Translations under genes and position numbers: made by a program
DNA from: Cerioporus squamosus
Lineage: Eukaryota > Basidiomycota > Agaricomycetes > Polyporales > Polyporaceae
Assembly: GCA_022592435.1 (NCBI GenBank)
Contig: JABYQS010000282.1
Coordinates: 1-36,527, forward strand
DNA: 36,527 nucleotides
Direction: 5' to 3'
Notes under the pieces: generated by a model
The model's input: the letters and a program-made list of their open reading frames with translations, nothing else
Databases searched by the model: none
What the model was told of the DNA's origin: nothing
In this document: positions 33,689-36,527 of the stretch, in pieces
Numbering within the stretch: position 1 is the first letter of the stretch
Layout of the letters: each line of letters begins with the position of its first letter

Positions 33689-35334
33689 ATGGCTCGTGGA
33701 CACTCGAATGCTATCAAACAGCGCCGTTCGGATGCTTTCCGAACCCTCCTGGCTTCCCTCGAGAACAACCCGAAGGCCATGGAGATGCTGGGCCACTGTG
33801 CCATCCCATCTGCACGGATTTCGTTCGAAGGACTTCTTGCTGTCCTACTCCAGAAGGCTTCTTCCGATGTCTTCGCTGGGAAACCCTTGAAGAATCTTTT
33901 CGACGAGTTCATCTCCTGGACAGACAGTACTCGCACATCGCCTACCTTTGGCCATGCAAAGCGCGAGTACCGCACAAACCTCCGAGCCTACTGCAAGGTC
34001 CGTCGCCTCGCTGCCGAGACCTTCCTCCTCGACCGCGAAATTGGTGCAGCATACATCACCAGCCTTCCCACCATTGAGCTTGACCGCCTCTCTACTCCGT
34101 ATCCTCCTGTTGGCATGCACATCAGCGAGAGTGCGGAGATCACTGCACAGTGGCGCAAGTTCTGCCATGAAGACCCACTTCCCGACAAGCGTCGCAAGCG
34201 ATCGTACATCCATGAGCTCGACCCAGGTCAGCTGCAGCGTGTCATTGGCGTCCACGAGAGTGGCAAGCTTGTTGACCGCCAGTCGGGCGAGCTCGTTGCT
34301 GTTGTCCTCCGCGATCTGACCGCCCTCGGTGATGATTCTGACGATCCTCTGGAGTTCCGCCGGTGGGCGACCGAGGCTATTGCCGATGGTGTCACAGGCC
34401 GCAAGTCTATCCGGGTACATCCCAATTTTCTTAGCTTTGTCCCTGCACTGACATATGTGGGTGTAGCTTGAAGATCCAGGCAAGATGATCCAGACAGGGT
34501 ACTCTGCAGGTGCACGTTCCCAGCCCTCGTTCAATTGGGTGCGGAACATCATCAGCCGCAAGGAGACCACATCCGACTTCCTCGCTTCCTCGAACTTCCG
34601 CACGAGCTGCCTCCTTGCTCTGGGGTGGAACATCTGCCGTTCGGTCCTTCCTCCTGCCATCATGGAGGATTGGGTTGCGTTCCTAGACACACACCGCCTG
34701 CCCCGAATGGATGCAGGGGTTGGCACGCAGTCGACCACTGGCCATGTTACGATTCAACTTGGGGACACCCCGGTCGTCTTCGACGACATGGAGTTGGCTC
34801 CCGCCTCGGGCTTGCTCAATCAGAACTATGCACGGTGCGCCCTCTCCCCCATGCTGTGTGTATGTCATCTCTCAAACCACTCTGGCATACACCAGTGGTG
34901 TCCACCGCGAGCGTCAGCCCCATCTGTTTGCTGTCCAGTGGATCCTCCACCGCAGCCACGATGCGTCTGCTGGGGGTCACTTTTACATTGCGGAGTATGG
35001 TGTCAAGATCATCAATGCTGCAGACACCCTAATCTCCTGGCGCCCATGGCAGTGGCATGGCACAAGTCTTGCCGACTACAGCCCTTATGCTGCGGATCCC
35101 GAGTACAAGCAGTACGGGATATCATTCGTCACACCGCCACGCCTTGCAAGTGTCTACAAGAGGTACGCACAAGCATTTGAGAAGCTTCGGCAGGAGGCAC
35201 CCTCTGTTCCATTTGGCAAGTTGTGGACTGAGGCAGATGAGGCAGCCGCAGAGGCTGAAGCTGCACTTTTAGAGACTCTTGCCGATGGTGTGGAGGAGGA
35301 TGAAGAGCCGGCTGTTCCAAAGAGGGGACAGTAG
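33689..35334 (+). CDS. 2-oxoglutarate/Fe(II) dioxygenase-like protein
   Basis: Three exons: 33689-34414, 34467-34834, 34896-35334, giving 510 residues. The N-terminal 240 residues are helical and charged with no domain I can name. The middle has DPGKMIQTGYSAGARSQPSF. The C-terminal half resembles the double-stranded beta-helix of 2OG/Fe(II) oxygenases: H368-R-E370 as the first metal motif (HxD/E), GGHFYIAEYGVKI, ADTLISW, the distal H419 in WHGTSL, and R447 in FVTPPRL in the place of the oxoglutarate-binding Arg. A Glu/Ala-rich tail follows. Related enzymes hydroxylate proteins or oxidise methylated DNA bases (TET/JBP type, which in basidiomycetes travel with transposons); the substrate here is unknown. 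A possible 5'-UTR intron ends just before GAGAGACAG at about 33,666. The gene converges on the integrase gene. Confidence 0.62.
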
Positions 35335-35471
35335 ATCCCAGATATTGAATTGTATCCTCTGCCAATATCTTCTTGTGCTATTAGTGGTATCCATTCTGAC
35401 CATCCCAAGTTCCAACAACATATGTCTGTGATCTATGTTACAAATGTCCAGGACCAATAACAATTCTGCCT
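35335..35471. other. Short convergent intergenic gap
   Basis: Only 137 bp separate the two convergent stop codons, so the 3' untranslated regions probably overlap. Nothing else is seen. Confidence 0.5.
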
Positions 35472-36527
35472 TCACACCCGTCCAATCCGGCCTGGACGGT
35501 CAAGGATCTCTTCGCAAATCTTGAAGGCCACCTCCCATACCATCCGCCTCATTGTCATGTTCTTCGACTGCAGGTCCACCTCCGCTGCCAGACGTGCGTA
35601 AAGCTCCTGCAACTCTGACAGATAGAATGGACATCCTGGTGCCTCACACTGGACGTATGAAAACTGCGATGGGCCAGTATGCGATGACGGCCGGAAGGGA
35701 TTGGTGTCGTCCCACTCTTGCGGATTGTTGGCGAGAAGATGGTCCATGATGGCTGGGTTGTTGTTGGCTTCCCAGTCGATGCCATACTGAGAGATGTCAT
35801 CGACAGCTTCATCGGGAACCGGATGGGGCACAAGACCACGCAGTCCATCCTCATAGCAGCTGAAGAAGAACATGTCACGGGGCTGCGGTTACGTTCGCCT
35901 ACGGTGATAGTCAGAGCCATGATAGAACCCAGCACATACATGCACGTACCACGGAGCTGCATTGTGTGGTTGTTCCACATCAAGACCCACTCAGCTGCAT
36001 CCTCATTGACCGCACCGATGAAGAGGTAGTGCAGGAGCCAGATATGCCATGCACATGTCGGGGTTGAGATGGCAATGCATCTCAAGGTCGTAGAAGAAGT
36101 TGTTCCACTTCTGGCCGAACCCGCTTGTGACATCATACCAGAGACGTTCGATGCGGGTGTTGTGTACGCTCCTAGCCATGCATTAGACAGAGCAGGAAGA
36201 GACAAGTCCAGCCCACTTACCGGCCCCATATGTATGACCCACGGCCCTGTCCACGCACATCCTCCATATACTGTGCGACAAGGACATTCTCTCCACCATG
36301 ATCACCACGTACACGGCTAGGCACACCATGCTGTCGGGTGCCCTCAAGGAAGACATCAAGAACAGTCTCGGCACGGTTGTTGTTGCTGACACGGAAAGCC
36401 GTGACCATGCGGGAGTGGCCGTCGATGAAGGCGTGCATGACTAGCTTCCACCGTATCAGCCCTAGGTGGGATCAGTACATAGCACACAAATGTCCAGATG
36501 ATACACACACCATGCTGTCCATCGTGG
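35472..36527 (-). pseudogene. DDE integrase-core gene, 5' truncated by window, two frameshifts
   Basis: Exons in transcript order: beyond 36527 to 36511, 36461-36221, 36171-35950, 35898-35472. The part present contains an rve-type integrase core: Asp in HAFIDGHSRMV, Asp in VRGDHGGENVLV, and Glu in HNTRIERLWYDV about 35 residues after the second Asp, the D-D-35-E spacing. It continues with FFYDLEMHCHLNP, HIWLLHYLFIGAVNEDA, MWNNHTMQLRG and MFFFSCYEDGLRGL. This is the integrase-core family abundant in Agaricomycetes. Reading frame is lost twice: one extra base near 36,041-36,061 between HLNPDM and HIWLLHYLF, and one missing base in the C-run at about 35,880-35,885 between RNRSP and MFFFSC. Splice choices do not repair either. 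It is probably inactive, unless these are assembly errors. Confidence 0.8.

Noticed and set aside
35472..36527. KDZ-type transposase
   Set aside because: The visible motifs are those of an rve-like D-D-35-E integrase core; none of the KDZ-specific features could be recognised.

Overview
The window looks like chromosomal DNA of a filamentous basidiomycete, most likely an Agaricomycete. Genes are split by many 46-65 nt GT-AG introns, including several exons under 21 nt. Intergenic gaps are short, and the families fit: a SAP/ankyrin-like 'VLEWW' protein, a TmpA-like membrane reductase, and an integrase-core element. All gene models below were assembled by hand from splice sites and reading frame; no search was run. 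There are no bacterial features, rRNA or CRISPR.

Positions 1-22,000 are the ordinary gene-bearing half. In order they hold: a SAP plus 'VLEWW'-repeat protein (-); a complete ten-exon HRD3/SEL1L-type ERAD receptor subunit (+); a 14-exon TmpA-like multispanning protein (-); about 3.1 kb with no gene I can resolve; a complete oligoribonuclease with an 8-nt exon (-), sharing a GTAA-repeat-rich divergent promoter with a 1,709-residue disordered acidic protein (+) that carries SUMO-interaction-like motifs and a periodic SQ cluster; and a 20-exon major facilitator transporter of the anion:cation symporter type (-).

Positions 22,000-36,527 have a different, mobile-element-like character. GATTCA-type motifs precede a HECT-like E3 ligase gene that a 601-bp hAT-type MITE has broken. 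A second unknown gene follows, then a 159-bp minisatellite, then a 2.3-kb GC-rich field of regularly spaced hairpins. After that come an intact gene resembling a 2-oxoglutarate/Fe(II) dioxygenase and, convergent with it at the window edge, a DDE integrase-core gene with two frameshifts. I infer that these genes may be parts of one large, decaying integrase-bearing element or of nested elements. The right-hand boundary is outside the window, so this is not proven.
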